Source of the DNA: Saccharicrinis sp963675435
Lineage (GTDB): Bacteria > Bacteroidota > Bacteroidia > Bacteroidales > Marinilabiliaceae
Length of the DNA: 64,000 nt
Direction: 5' to 3'
Assembly: GCA_963675435.1 (NCBI GenBank)
Contig: OY776216.1
Location: 4,030,001-4,094,000 of the forward strand
The first letter of the stretch is position 1. Every line of letters starts with the position of its first letter. The translations under genes and the position numbers were made by a program. The notes under the pieces are model-generated. The model worked only from the letters and a program-made list of their open reading frames with translations, ran no database searches and was not told where the DNA came from. This document shows positions 35,208 through 44,769 of this stretch, one piece after another.

Positions 35208-36539
35208 ATGCTGAAGAAAAAACAATTTGGATCAACCTTCATTTGGGGAACTGCGATGAGTGCTTTTCAAAATGAAGGATGGGCTGATGCTGACGGAAAA
35301 GGAGAATCAATCTGGGATAAGTTTACATCAGATTCAAATCTTATTAAAAACCACGATCAAATTAATAATGCCTCAAACTTTTACAAAGACTATCATTCAG
35401 ACATTGGTTTGGCCGCCTCTCTAAATTTTAAAGTTTTTCGTTTCTCTATTTCATGGCCAAGAATATTCCCTAAAGGTAAAGGCCCAATCAATAAAAAAGG
35501 TGTAGATTTTTATCATCGGGTAATTGATTCTTGCTTAGAACAAGGACTAACGCCTTGGATCACCTTATATCATTGGGATTTACCACAATATTTGGAAGAT
35601 CTTGGAGGATGGACGAACCGAGCTATTATAGGTTGGTTTAGCCATTATGTTGACTTTTGTACCAAAGAATATGGAAGTAAAGTAAAACATTGGATCATTA
35701 TTAATGAACCAATGTCGTTTACTGGATTGGGTTATTATAATGGATATCATGCTCCTGCCCAAAGCGGACTTAATAAGTTTTTAAAAGCGGCCCACCATGT
35801 TACACTCTGTAATGCTATTGGAGGTAGAATTACTCGAAAAAATGTTACCCATGCTCAAATTGGGATGGCATTAAGCTGTTCCTCTGTTAAACCAGTAAAC
35901 AAACGGACTGTTAATAAAAAAGCAGCCAAACGAATTGAGGGTCTTTTAAATCGCTTTTTTATTGAACCTGCCCTCGGATTAGGATATCCTACTGATCATA
36001 TTCCTGCACTATCTTTAATACATAAATATTATGAAGATGGAGACGAGGAATTAATTAAATTTGATTTTGATTTTATTGGATTACAGTATTACTTTAGAGT
36101 AATTGTAAAATTCAGTCTTCTTCCACCGGTATTATTTGCCACAGAAGTTCCACCCAAAGACCGAACGAAAAATCTAAATGCTATGGATTTAGAAGTCTAT
36201 CCCAAAGGTTTATCTAAGGTCTTAAATTTCTATAATCAATATCATGATATAAAAAAGATAGTTCTTACCGAAAGCGGAGTTTGTTATACTGACCAGCTTA
36301 TTGATGGAGTAATAAATGATACTAAAAGACTAAAGTATCATCAAAAAATATTGAAAGAAATATTAAAAGCAAGAAAAAAAGGTATACCAGTTGAAGGATA
36401 TTTAATATGGACTTTGATTGATAACTTTGAATGGAGAGAAGGTTTTAGTCCTCGTTTTGGATTGGTATATAATGAGTTTGATACTCAGAATCGTACAATA
36501 AAATATTCTGGTAAATGGTTTAAAGAATTTTTAAAATAA
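35208..36539 (+). CDS. GH1 beta-glycosidase
   Basis: 443 residues from the ATG at 35208 (MLKKKQFGSTFIWGTAMSAFQNEG), which opens with the GH1 signature FxWGxAxSAxQxEG. The acid/base is Glu167 in IINEPMSF. The nucleophile is Glu355 in VLTESGVCY; the usual TENG is TESG here. WTLIDNFEWREGFSPRFGLVY closes the barrel. There is no signal peptide, so it is cytoplasmic, as expected for beta-glucosidase or 6-phospho-beta-glucosidase relatives. It is embedded between an ATP-grasp-like gene and a glycosyltransferase gene. Confidence 0.92.
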   Translation: MLKKKQFGSTFIWGTAMSAFQNEGWADADGKGESIWDKFTSDSNLIKNHDQINNASNFYKDYHSDIGLAASLNFKVFRFSISWPRIFPKGKGPINKKGVDFYHRVIDSCLEQGLTPWITLYHWDLPQYLEDLGGWTNRAIIGWFSHYVDFCTKEYGSKVKHWIIINEPMSFTGLGYYNGYHAPAQSGLNKFLKAAHHVTLCNAIGGRITRKNVTHAQIGMALSCSSVKPVNKRTVNKKAAKRIEGLLNRFFIEPALGLGYPTDHIPALSLIHKYYEDGDEELIKFDFDFIGLQYYFRVIVKFSLLPPVLFATEVPPKDRTKNLNAMDLEVYPKGLSKVLNFYNQYHDIKKIVLTESGVCYTDQLIDGVINDTKRLKYHQKILKEILKARKKGIPVEGYLIWTLIDNFEWREGFSPRFGLVYNEFDTQNRTIKYSGKWFKEFLK

Positions 36540-36616
36540 GATATTCATTCATGTCAACGTTTAGTATAAAATTAAGGAAATAGGTTTTTACAATAAAAAG
36601 CATCATTTTTGCAGTA

Positions 36617-37378
36617 ATGAAGCTTGAGAAAATGACTATTTCAATTATAACAGCCACTTACAATGCAGAAAAAACAATAGAATCTGCAATTTGCTCTGTC
36701 TCTAATCAAAGTTATTCTGATATTGAATACATTATAGTTGATGGAGGGTCTACAGACAACACTTTAAAAATTGTAAACAGATATAAAAATCGAGTACAAC
36801 ATTTTATTTCAGAACCAGATAAAGGCATTTACGATGCTATCAATAAAGGTATATCAATAGCAACCGGAGAGATAATTGGGGTCCTCCATGCTGATGATCT
36901 ATTTTATGATAACGATATTATAAAACAGATAGCTCAAGAATTTATACAAGGTAATTATAGTGGTGTTTATGGCGATCTGCAATACGTAAATGCTCAAAAT
37001 ACTAACAAAGTAATTCGTTATTGGAAAAGTTGCGATTATAAATTATCCCTTCTGAAAACGGGATGGATGCCTCCCCACCCTACATTATTTGTACAAAAAG
37101 AGGTATTTAAGAACATTGGTAACTACAGTTTAAAATACAAAATAGCGGCCGATTACGATTTCATCCTTCGCCTGTTCTCAACTCCAGAATATTCTTTTAA
37201 ATATATACCATTGGTAATTACTAAAATGAGAGTTGGAGGAGCAAGTAACAAAAGCATTAAGAACATTATTCAAAAGTCAAAGGAAGATATTTCGGCTTTG
37301 AAACAAAATAAAATAGGAGGCGTATCAACACTCATTTGGAAAAATATATCAAAAATACCTCAGTTTTTTAAAAAGTAG
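36617..37378 (+). CDS. Family 2 glycosyltransferase
   Basis: 253 residues. GT-A fold motifs are ISIITATYNAEKTIESAICS, DIEYIIVDGGSTDNTLKIV, DKGIYDAINKGISIATGEII and the metal-binding HADD in VLHADDLFYD; WMPPHPTLFVQKEVF and AADYDFILRLF follow. This pattern is typical of WcaA-like transferases that build capsule or lipopolysaccharide repeat units from nucleotide sugars at the inner membrane. An internal ATG at 36632 is an alternative start. The Wzi/RemB-like gene follows after 23 bp, suggesting coupled expression. Confidence 0.9.
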   Translation: MKLEKMTISIITATYNAEKTIESAICSVSNQSYSDIEYIIVDGGSTDNTLKIVNRYKNRVQHFISEPDKGIYDAINKGISIATGEIIGVLHADDLFYDNDIIKQIAQEFIQGNYSGVYGDLQYVNAQNTNKVIRYWKSCDYKLSLLKTGWMPPHPTLFVQKEVFKNIGNYSLKYKIAADYDFILRLFSTPEYSFKYIPLVITKMRVGGASNKSIKNIIQKSKEDISALKQNKIGGVSTLIWKNISKIPQFFKK

Positions 37379-37401
37379 TTTATCACATTTAACCTAATAA
37401 A

Positions 37402-39027
37402 ATGAAATTTAAAATCTCATACTTCAATATTTTTAAAATAACCATTCTACTCTTTGTTGTATCAACATCATCGTTTGCACAACAAATTAGTTATTATAAA
37501 AACCAGGAATACAATCCTTTCTATAAAACAGTTTATCAGCCTGGTAATAATTTTCACACTTCAGTTCAACCTTTTAGAATTGATAAAATAAATGCAATTG
37601 CAAATGTTGATTCACTTATTTACGATGGAATAAGAAAACCCAATGGAGACTTAAATTTTTGGCGTAGAATATTTAAAGATCATCTATTAAAATGGGAAGA
37701 TAAAGACATTTCTATTAGGATTAATCCCCTTTTTGATTTTGAAGTTGGTAATGAAATGGATGAAAGCCTGCAAACCTGGACAAATACAAGAGGCGTTTTT
37801 ATTGAAGGAAACATAGGTAAATATTTCTATTTTTATACTGATTTTCTTGAAAACCAGGCTGTATTTCCTAACTATTACAATGATTTTGTATTTAAACGTA
37901 AAGTAGTCCCAGGTCAGGGGAAAACAAGAAGCAAAGGAGAACGAACTCACGATTACGGACAATCAACTGGTTTTATTTCATTTAATCCTATAAAGTGGTT
38001 TAACATTCAACTAGGGCAAGGTAAAAACTTTATTGGTGACGGTTATCAATCTCTACTATTGTCTGACAACTCATACAGTTATCCATATTTAAAGTTTAGT
38101 GCAGAGTTTAAAAAAGTGCATTATATGGTTATGTGGGGTCAACACAGAGATTTGTTCAATATTGATCCTATTGCAGAAAGCAAAGATACACGATACCCTA
38201 CTAAATATTCAGCATCACATTATTTAACTGTAAATATTGGCAATAGATGGTCTGTTGGTCTTTTTGAAAGCGTAGTATGGGCTGCACAGGATGCAGCTGG
38301 TGAAAGAAATTTTGATTGGGCCTATATGAATCCATTTATTTTTTACAGACCAGTTGAATATTCTATAGGTTCTCCGGATAACATAACGATGGGTGCCAAC
38401 ATTAAATATTTTGTTGGGCAACACAATGTAGCTTATGGCCAGTTTGTTATGGGAGAATTTAAATCAGATGAAGTATTCTCAGGAAATAAATGGTGGGCTA
38501 ATAAGCAAGGTTTTCAATTAGGTATGAAGTGCTTTAACCTGTTTGGCATTAACAATTTATATTTTCAGGCAGAATATAACCAGGTTAGACCGTACACCTA
38601 CTCACATAGAGAAACCATTACCAACTATTCACATTATAATCAGGAGTTAGCTCATCCTCTTGGAGCTAATTTTAGAGAAGGTGTTTCCTTTTTAAGATAT
38701 AAATACAAACGCTGGCATTTTAATCTGGAGTTTATGACAGCTATGAAAGGAAAAGACTATAGTGACGAAGTTAGTTATGGAGGAAATATTTTCCTGGATA
38801 ATGATACTCGCCCCAATGAATATGGAAATACAATTGGACAAGGCTTAAAAACAAACCTGCAATATTTTGATGGAAATATCAGTTACATGATCAATCCCAG
38901 AAACAATTTTAACATTGCACTAGGAACAAGATATCGAAAAGAAAACAATGAAATTGAAACCCAAAATACACAAATGGTATGGTTTGCTGTTAGAACTTCA
39001 TTAAAAAATATTTATAGAGATTTTTAA
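37402..39027 (+). CDS. Wzi/RemB-like outer-membrane beta-barrel protein
   Basis: 541 residues with a signal peptide (ending SSFAQQ). The body is rich in alternating aromatic strands typical of barrels, and ends in Phe (KNIYRDF). Regions such as LGQGKNFIGDGYQSLLLSDN, YLKFSAEFKKVHYMVMWGQH and MNPFIFYRPVEYSIGSPDN match the Bacteroidota family annotated as capsule assembly Wzi-like or gliding-motility protein RemB. Wzi anchors capsule to the surface and RemB is an adhesin in Flavobacterium. The upstream glycosyltransferase fits a surface-glycan role. A terminator follows. Confidence 0.8.
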   Translation: MKFKISYFNIFKITILLFVVSTSSFAQQISYYKNQEYNPFYKTVYQPGNNFHTSVQPFRIDKINAIANVDSLIYDGIRKPNGDLNFWRRIFKDHLLKWEDKDISIRINPLFDFEVGNEMDESLQTWTNTRGVFIEGNIGKYFYFYTDFLENQAVFPNYYNDFVFKRKVVPGQGKTRSKGERTHDYGQSTGFISFNPIKWFNIQLGQGKNFIGDGYQSLLLSDNSYSYPYLKFSAEFKKVHYMVMWGQHRDLFNIDPIAESKDTRYPTKYSASHYLTVNIGNRWSVGLFESVVWAAQDAAGERNFDWAYMNPFIFYRPVEYSIGSPDNITMGANIKYFVGQHNVAYGQFVMGEFKSDEVFSGNKWWANKQGFQLGMKCFNLFGINNLYFQAEYNQVRPYTYSHRETITNYSHYNQELAHPLGANFREGVSFLRYKYKRWHFNLEFMTAMKGKDYSDEVSYGGNIFLDNDTRPNEYGNTIGQGLKTNLQYFDGNISYMINPRNNFNIALGTRYRKENNEIETQNTQMVWFAVRTSLKNIYRDF

Positions 39028-39338
39028 CAGAAAATAAATAAACTATTTCAAAAGCTGCATTATAACATGTGGCTTTTTTTGGCGTCTAATAAATACATAA
39101 AATTTCTAAAGTAAACTTACATTATGCTATCTCATTTGATATCGATGAAAAATACCATAATGAACTCAAATCTGGAATGGAATTTATGGTAACTTTCAAC
39201 TATAGCAATCAGTAAAAATCTGATTTAATAAATGAAACAAAGCATGAGATCGTTTATTGCTCTAGAGAATAAAATTGGTGGCTAAGTTTCATATGGCAAT
39301 TAAGAGCTAACTTTATCTTATGCATTAGTTTTTCTTAA
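39028..39338. other. Intergenic stretch after the Wzi/RemB-like gene
   Basis: Contains a terminator (39051-39080) and otherwise AT-rich sequence with short open frames. No gene or repeat was recognised. Confidence 0.5.
39051..39080 (+). terminator. Terminator after the Wzi/RemB-like gene
   Basis: AAAGCTGCAT pairs with ATGTGGCTTT around a 6-nt loop (one G-T pair), followed by further T residues. Confidence 0.8.
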
Positions 39339-39878
39339 ATGATTAACATATTTGCATACGGCACATTAATGTTTCCTAAATTGGTTTATGCCTTAACCGG
39401 AAAACACTTTAGAAGTGAAGATGCGCACATTGAAAATTATATCCGCTACAAAGTAATTATACCAATTAGTTCTGAAGAATATCCTGCTATAATTGAAAAA
39501 TCAAGTTCTATTGCAAATGGGAAAGTATTGTACAACATTGACGATCAAATCCTTAAATTTATTGATTTTTATGAAGGTAATGAATATAAACGAATTACAA
39601 ATCCTATTTTACTTTCTGATAAAGCACCTATTAAACCCGGATTATGTATTAGAACTTTGTAATGAACATTGATAGTACCATAAAACAAGGCTTTACTGAA
39701 ACGAGGCATAGCATCGTTCTGGTGAGTTGAAGTGAAGTAACGAAGTGTCTTGTTTTGAAGTAATTTCAATGTGTAATAGATGGTCTAATGCATATTGCGG
39801 GTTAAAGCATTCGTCTATGTTTGGAATTCTAAATATCCTTTGATAAAGCAAGTCGGTAGGAATAAAGAATACTTTTAA
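39339..39878 (+). pseudogene. Gamma-glutamylcyclotransferase-like (AIG2) gene split by a MITE-like element
   Basis: Starting at 39339, MINIFAYGTLMFPKLVYAL has the family's YGTLM motif, and FIDFYEGNEYKRI the FYEG motif. The frame stays family-like to LLSDKAPIK. It then enters the 166-bp repeat and stops at 39662. Directly after the repeat, 39804-39878 encodes KAFVYVWNSKYPLIKQVGRN, which is the expected end of the family (xAFVYVWN). Removing the repeat and one copy of its TTAAA duplication restores a single frame of about 122 codons, giving APIKAFVYVW. It is a recently disrupted gene. Confidence 0.9.
39636..39801. mobile_element. MITE-like element family 1, copy 3 (166 bp)
   Basis: Flanked by TTAAA on both sides (39631-39635 partly overlapping the joint, and 39802-39806), which the surrounding reading frame shows to be a duplicated target. 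Ends CCCGG...GCGGG and internal inverted repeats match copy 1, with three differences in 166 bases. It is inserted in the last quarter of a GGCT-like gene. Because the empty target can be reconstructed from the coding sequence, this copy defines the element boundaries best. Confidence 0.88.
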
Positions 39879-39949
39879 AAAAACATTTAAAGTATTACCT
39901 CAATCAAGTTATTCCAATAATAAGAGATGAGTTTTTTATGCAGTAATTC

Positions 39950-40954
39950 CTATTTCAATTCGGCAATTTCAATAATAGCATCTGCCCAATGATCTTCATC
40001 ATTAAGACTTTCAACTAATTCTAGTTGCTCCCCCCCATTTTGAATAAAATCTTGCTTGTATTCATAACCAATTTCTACTATTGTTTCCAAACAATCTGTA
40101 ACAAAAGCTGGAGCTACAACCAAAATATTCTTTTTCCCTTGTTTCAAAAGTTCATTTATATTATGATCAGTAAAAGGAGTTAGCCAATTTTTTGATAGCC
40201 TGCTTTGAAAAGAAACTGAATAAAATGATTTTTTGATACCCAAATCATTAGCCATTAAACGAGTTGTTTCGTAACAAGTGGCCTTATAACATTTTTTCCC
40301 ATGTTCTGGCATTTGTAAATGACAAGTGCAGGTGGCACTTTCTATACCTTGATGTATTTTATTCACCTGACGTTCAGGTAATCCATGATACGAAAATATA
40401 ATATGGTCATAACTTGCAATATTACAGTCCTTAATTTTTGAAGTAAAAGCCTTAATAAAGAATGGATGATTATAAAACTGTTCTATAATTCGAATATTTA
40501 AATCCAGATTTAGTTCCTGAACAACCTCTTTAACTTTTAATTCGGTAGATAATGTTGTTGAAGTAGCGTATTGCGGATACATGGGAAAGACAATAACCTC
40601 TTGATAATTAGCTTTTGCTACTTTCTTAAAAACAGATTTGATTGAAGGATTTCCATATCGCATTGCAGAAAAAACATCAACAGAAGTACCTAGTTTTTCA
40701 TCTAATTTATTTGCCAAATTTGTCTGATACTTGAGTAATGGAGAACCTTCTTTTGTCCACAACCGTTTATACAAAGCTGTTGATTTACTTACTCTGAAAG
40801 GAATGATTATAAGATTAACTAATATTATTCTTAATAACCATGGAATATCAATCACCAATCTATCATTCAAAAACTCTGTTAAATACCTTTTAACCGCTTT
40901 TTTTTCAGGTTGATCCGGAGTTCCAATATTAATAATAACCAGCGCTTTTTTCAT
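39950..40954 (-). CDS. hemH: Ferrochelatase
   Basis: 334 residues. It inserts Fe2+ into protoporphyrin IX, the last step of protoheme synthesis. Motifs: VIINIGTPDQP, EGSPLLKYQ, AMRYGNPSI, VFPMYPQYATSTT, the catalytic His region FSYHGLPERQ, FQSRLSKNWLTP and FVTDCLETIVEIG (conserved Glu/Asp). An insertion with four Cys (TCTCHLQMPEHGKKCYKATC) is present. Some ferrochelatases bind [2Fe-2S] clusters or metals there, but this is not shown. It lies 20 bp after the protoporphyrinogen oxidase gene in the heme cluster. Confidence 0.96.
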   Translation of the reverse strand: MKKALVIINIGTPDQPEKKAVKRYLTEFLNDRLVIDIPWLLRIILVNLIIIPFRVSKSTALYKRLWTKEGSPLLKYQTNLANKLDEKLGTSVDVFSAMRYGNPSIKSVFKKVAKANYQEVIVFPMYPQYATSTTLSTELKVKEVVQELNLDLNIRIIEQFYNHPFFIKAFTSKIKDCNIASYDHIIFSYHGLPERQVNKIHQGIESATCTCHLQMPEHGKKCYKATCYETTRLMANDLGIKKSFYSVSFQSRLSKNWLTPFTDHNINELLKQGKKNILVVAPAFVTDCLETIVEIGYEYKQDFIQNGGEQLELVESLNDEDHWADAIIEIAELK

Positions 40955-40974
40955 TCCTTAATATAATTATCATA

Positions 40975-42342
40975 TCATTTAACTAACTGATCCGCAATAT
41001 TTTTACCCTGTTTAACTCTATCTGTCATTCCAATTCCATCTCTGATATTTCCACCTAAGATCAAACCAGGATACTTTGCCTCTACTCTGTCAATCGCCGC
41101 TAATCTCTCTTCTGTACTAATATCATATTGAGCAATGGCATGCTGATATCTGAATATATGAAGTAAATCCGGTATTTTTTGTTCACCTAAAGTTGAAGAT
41201 ATCTCTCTTAAAACAATACTTTTTAGTTCATCATTACTTTTTTCTATAATATCAGGGCGTTTAATTCCACCCATAAAAACAGAAAGCAAAGCTCCACCCT
41301 CTGGACATCTATTTTGGAATAAGGATCCAGGAAATAAAATTCCAAGAAAATCCTTTTTTTCTTTTCCAGGGACAAGACCACCAAAAGCATTAATTGGTAT
41401 ACCTCCCCATTTATTATAACCTACTGCAGCCTGGACTACTTTAGCATATTTAACGTTAAAAACAGCATCCAATTCAATATCTTTTACAAAAGATAACATC
41501 TCCTTTAAGGCATATCCACCAACTGTAGTAACAACTTTATTTGCAACAACTTTACACTCATCTCCAAAACTATTACTATAAGAAATTTGATATGATTTAT
41601 CAGTTGGTTGAATATTAATATTTTCAACTCCACACTGAATACTTTCTGACGGTATATTTTTTTCTAATGCATTTATCAAGTTTGATAAACCTCCTTTAAC
41701 AGAAAACACTTCACGCGTCACCCTCTTCTGCAATTCTGTTTTAGGTTCTCTTCGTTTTTTTATTGCTCCTCGAATAAAACTTCCATAATCTTGTTCTATC
41801 TTATATAATTTTGGTAAGGCATAACGTGGAATTAACAAATTAGGATCTCCGGCATAAACACCTGAAATAAATGGATCTATTGCATAATCAAGATAAGTCT
41901 TTCCTAATCTTCTTTTCACCATTTCAGCCAAAGTTTCATTTGGATTGGTTCCTTTTTTACGAAACGGTTCTCCCCAAATTCTAAATTTGTCTTTCCACGA
42001 AAAAAGTGGAGTTTTTATACCGGATATTAAACCTGTTGGTATAGGTTTCCATTTGTTATTTTTTAAAATCCAACGCTCCTTTGCGATATCACTGGTGCCT
42101 TCAAATTCACAGTCTCCTTTGAGTTCATCAAACAACTCTACCATCTCTTCGGAGCCTAGCGCACCTGTAGTTGGACCTCCCTCAAAAGTAAAACCAGCTT
42201 TATGATGCGTATGGATAACACCTCCAACTATTGGATTTTTTTCCAATAACAATATCTTTTTACCGTACTTATTTAAATAATAGGCTAAGGTTAAACCGGT
42301 TAAACCTGAACCTATTACAACAACATCTATCTTATTATTCAT
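40975..42342 (-). CDS. hemG: Protoporphyrinogen oxidase (FAD-dependent)
   Basis: 455 residues of the HemY/PPOX type. FAD-binding motifs are VVVIGSGLTGLTLAYYLNKYG, LLLEKNPIVGGVIHTHHKAG and the C-terminal PGLILGGNIRDGIGMTDRV. It removes six electrons from protoporphyrinogen IX using oxygen or another acceptor. The symbol hemY is also used for this enzyme. It sits between hemN and hemH on the same strand, so three consecutive steps (coproporphyrinogen to heme) are encoded together. Confidence 0.93.
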   Translation of the reverse strand: MNNKIDVVVIGSGLTGLTLAYYLNKYGKKILLLEKNPIVGGVIHTHHKAGFTFEGGPTTGALGSEEMVELFDELKGDCEFEGTSDIAKERWILKNNKWKPIPTGLISGIKTPLFSWKDKFRIWGEPFRKKGTNPNETLAEMVKRRLGKTYLDYAIDPFISGVYAGDPNLLIPRYALPKLYKIEQDYGSFIRGAIKKRREPKTELQKRVTREVFSVKGGLSNLINALEKNIPSESIQCGVENINIQPTDKSYQISYSNSFGDECKVVANKVVTTVGGYALKEMLSFVKDIELDAVFNVKYAKVVQAAVGYNKWGGIPINAFGGLVPGKEKKDFLGILFPGSLFQNRCPEGGALLSVFMGGIKRPDIIEKSNDELKSIVLREISSTLGEQKIPDLLHIFRYQHAIAQYDISTEERLAAIDRVEAKYPGLILGGNIRDGIGMTDRVKQGKNIADQLVK

Positions 42343-42406
42343 GTACTTTATTATTTATCTGTTGGGGAGGTTGGCTCTTTTCAATTCAAGGTATTTCTTA
42401 TTATAA

Positions 42407-43786
42407 CTATAATGACTTGGAATACCTTTTTTCGTTATTTTTTAAAGCGGGATCAAAAGCAGCAACAATATTTCGGATAAATAGACTTCCCAATTCGTTA
42501 ATCAGAATTTGATTATCGTCAAACTCAATCAATTCATCCGCTTTGAAATCTTTCATGGCCTTTTCTGAATAACAAACAATGTCTTTAACATCAGGTATAC
42601 TTAGTTTAAATATATCAGCTATCTCCCTCCATTTCAATACCTTATTACACATCATCTCATTAATAACCATACGAATTACCTTTTGCTCCTGAGTTACTAC
42701 AATACCTTTCTCAACAGGAAAAACGCCTTCATTAATTGATGTTGTATATAACGAAAGTTCCTTTGTATTTTGAACATAACCACCTGCTAACTGGCTAATA
42801 CCTGAAATTCCAACTGCATAAACCTGACCGGTTGTTTTCTTGGTACAATATCCCTGAAAGTTTCGATGCAATTGATGCTGTTTAAGTGCAACACATAGTT
42901 CATCTTGTGGTAATGCATAATGATCTAAACCAATACTGATATACCCAGATTCTGTAAGTAAATCATATGCAGCCATAAACATATCCATCTTCTCATCTGC
43001 TGTAGGCAATCCTTTTTCTTCCAGTATTTTCTGATTTTCCTTTAACCAGGGAACGTGAGCATATGAAAAGGTAACCAATCGATCAGGCTTAATCTCAATA
43101 GCCTTTTTGATAGTATCTCTAAAACTTTTTAAAGACTGTCCTGGTAGTCCATAGATAAAATCAAGATTCACAGCTATTTTACGGCTCTTCCTTTTCACAT
43201 ATTCAACTAATTCTTTAACTGGTAGCGCTGAAGGTTTTCTATTTACATTTGTTAGTACTTCATTATTAAAATCTTGAATACCAAAACTAAACCTATTAAA
43301 ACCTGCCTTTAATAGTGTATCTAAATAATTATAACTCAATAACGCAGGATTACATTCTATAGCAATTTCAGCTTCTTCAATTAACTCAAATTCATTAAAT
43401 ATAGTCTGATTAATTTCATTCAGATATTCTGCTTTAATAGCATTAGGTGTACCTCCTCCATAATGAATTTGAGATACTTTACGTGATTTATCTATACGTT
43501 TTGAAAGCATTAAGATTTCCTTTTTTACAGCTTCTACATATTTATAAACCACATCACTCTTCTCCATTTTTAAAGCATTACATCCACAGTAATAACATAT
43601 TTGAGCGCAAAATGGAATATGAATATAAAATGCTACAAGCTTAGGATCATCAGTATTTGATAATTCAATTAATTCGTGATAATCGTCTAATTTAAAATCG
43701 CTTGTAAAATAATTTGCCGGTGGATAACTTGTATATCTGGGTACAGGAATATTATATTTATCAAGTAATTCTTTGGTAACTTTCAT
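42407..43786 (-). CDS. hemN: Oxygen-independent coproporphyrinogen III oxidase
   Basis: 459 residues from the ATG at 43786 (MKVTKELLDKYNIPVPRYTS), matching the HemN start VPRYTSYP. Start codons up to 60 bp upstream are in frame but less likely. The radical SAM cluster motif is FCAQICYYCGC; GGGTPN and the HemN C-terminal domain follow. It performs the oxidative decarboxylation that gives protoporphyrinogen IX without oxygen. As the first gene of the heme cluster, its promoter should lie in the 338-bp region upstream. Confidence 0.94.
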   Translation of the reverse strand: MKVTKELLDKYNIPVPRYTSYPPANYFTSDFKLDDYHELIELSNTDDPKLVAFYIHIPFCAQICYYCGCNALKMEKSDVVYKYVEAVKKEILMLSKRIDKSRKVSQIHYGGGTPNAIKAEYLNEINQTIFNEFELIEEAEIAIECNPALLSYNYLDTLLKAGFNRFSFGIQDFNNEVLTNVNRKPSALPVKELVEYVKRKSRKIAVNLDFIYGLPGQSLKSFRDTIKKAIEIKPDRLVTFSYAHVPWLKENQKILEEKGLPTADEKMDMFMAAYDLLTESGYISIGLDHYALPQDELCVALKQHQLHRNFQGYCTKKTTGQVYAVGISGISQLAGGYVQNTKELSLYTTSINEGVFPVEKGIVVTQEQKVIRMVINEMMCNKVLKWREIADIFKLSIPDVKDIVCYSEKAMKDFKADELIEFDDNQILINELGSLFIRNIVAAFDPALKNNEKRYSKSL

Positions 43787-44124
43787 ATACTTTTTCATTA
43801 ATATCAAGATAAAAGTTAGAAAAAGACATTGACCTATTTGTAACAATAACTTTCAATTATCTCTTATTGATTAAGACTTATATCTTGTTAGTTTATTGAG
43901 AATTCAATTAGTGTTTCTATCAGAAATTATTCCTCTGAAATAAAGCACGAAAATACTAAATTATAACTGGCTTTAAAATAGAATTTATCATACTAATATA
44001 AATATATCCTACCTGAAACAACAGCTATTACGCATTCTGTACATGAATATTTGTTAATAAATCACAGTCGACTATTGTATAATTAACAAATTTAACTTTA
44101 CTTTGTTTTTCAAAGTTCTTTGCT
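43787..44124. other. Divergent promoter region of the heme cluster and the membrane-protein/CreD operon
   Basis: No gene recognised. The right end holds the palindromic operator at 44100-44116. The remainder is AT-rich, and no clear heme- or oxygen-sensor site was seen. Confidence 0.5.
44100..44116. promoter_or_regulatory. Palindromic operator 1 (ACTTTG-N5-CAAAGT)
   Basis: ACTTTGTTTTTCAAAGT, 8 bp before the ATG of the membrane-protein gene. A second site differing in one central base lies before creD. The left half overlaps a possible TTTG -7 element, so binding could block transcription. The likely ligand is the winged-helix protein encoded in the same operon. Confidence 0.6.
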
Positions 44125-44769
44125 ATGATTGATAATAATAAAAGTTTAGAAGACATAAAAGCCATCAGACAAATGATGGAAGATTCAAGTAAATTCCTTT
44201 CATTAAGTGGATTATCTGGGGTATTGGCTGGTTTATACGCATTACTTGGAGCCGGATACACCTATTTTTTCATTTTTGATAGCGGAAAACACTATTATAA
44301 CGAATTCATGATTTCACTTACAGGAAAACCTACTCATGAACTCCGCGCTTCAATATTAATTGTTGCAGCAATTGTTTTTCTATCAGCTACAATCAGTACT
44401 TTTATCTTATCAAAACAAAAGGCACAAAAAGCAGGTACTCAATTTTGGTCGAAAACAGCAAAGAAAATTTTAACTGAAATGGGAACAGTACTGTTCCTTG
44501 GAGGAGTCTTCTGCATCATCTTAATTTTTCAGGGCGATTTAAGACTTATTGCCTCTGCGACTCTCGTATTTTATGGAATTTCATTAATTACAATTGCAAA
44601 ATACACACATCACGACATTAAATACCTTGGATATTCAGAAGCTATTCTAGGCCTATTGGCTGGTATATATTTATCGTATGGCATTATTTTCTGGAGCATT
44701 GGTTTTGGTCTTTTTCATATTATGTATGGTATTGTAATGTATTTAAAATACGAAAGATGCAAGGGTTAA
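44125..44769 (+). CDS. Multi-pass membrane protein upstream of a winged-helix regulator
   Basis: 214 residues. A short soluble N-terminus (MIDNNKSLEDIKAIRQMMED) precedes about six hydrophobic helices, the first being LSGLSGVLAGLYALLGAGYTYFF. The last residues overlap the next gene by 13 bp. Similar proteins in Bacteroidota are found next to small winged-helix regulators. Their role is unknown, possibly sensing or sequestering the regulator at the membrane. Expression is probably controlled by the palindrome 8 bp upstream. Confidence 0.75.
   Translation: MIDNNKSLEDIKAIRQMMEDSSKFLSLSGLSGVLAGLYALLGAGYTYFFIFDSGKHYYNEFMISLTGKPTHELRASILIVAAIVFLSATISTFILSKQKAQKAGTQFWSKTAKKILTEMGTVLFLGGVFCIILIFQGDLRLIASATLVFYGISLITIAKYTHHDIKYLGYSEAILGLLAGIYLSYGIIFWSIGFGLFHIMYGIVMYLKYERCKG

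Noticed and set aside
40261..40365. Possible metal-sensing regulation from the Cys-rich part of ferrochelatase
   Set aside because: The cysteines lie inside the ferrochelatase reading frame and fit a known cluster-type insertion. Nothing indicates a separate regulatory element.
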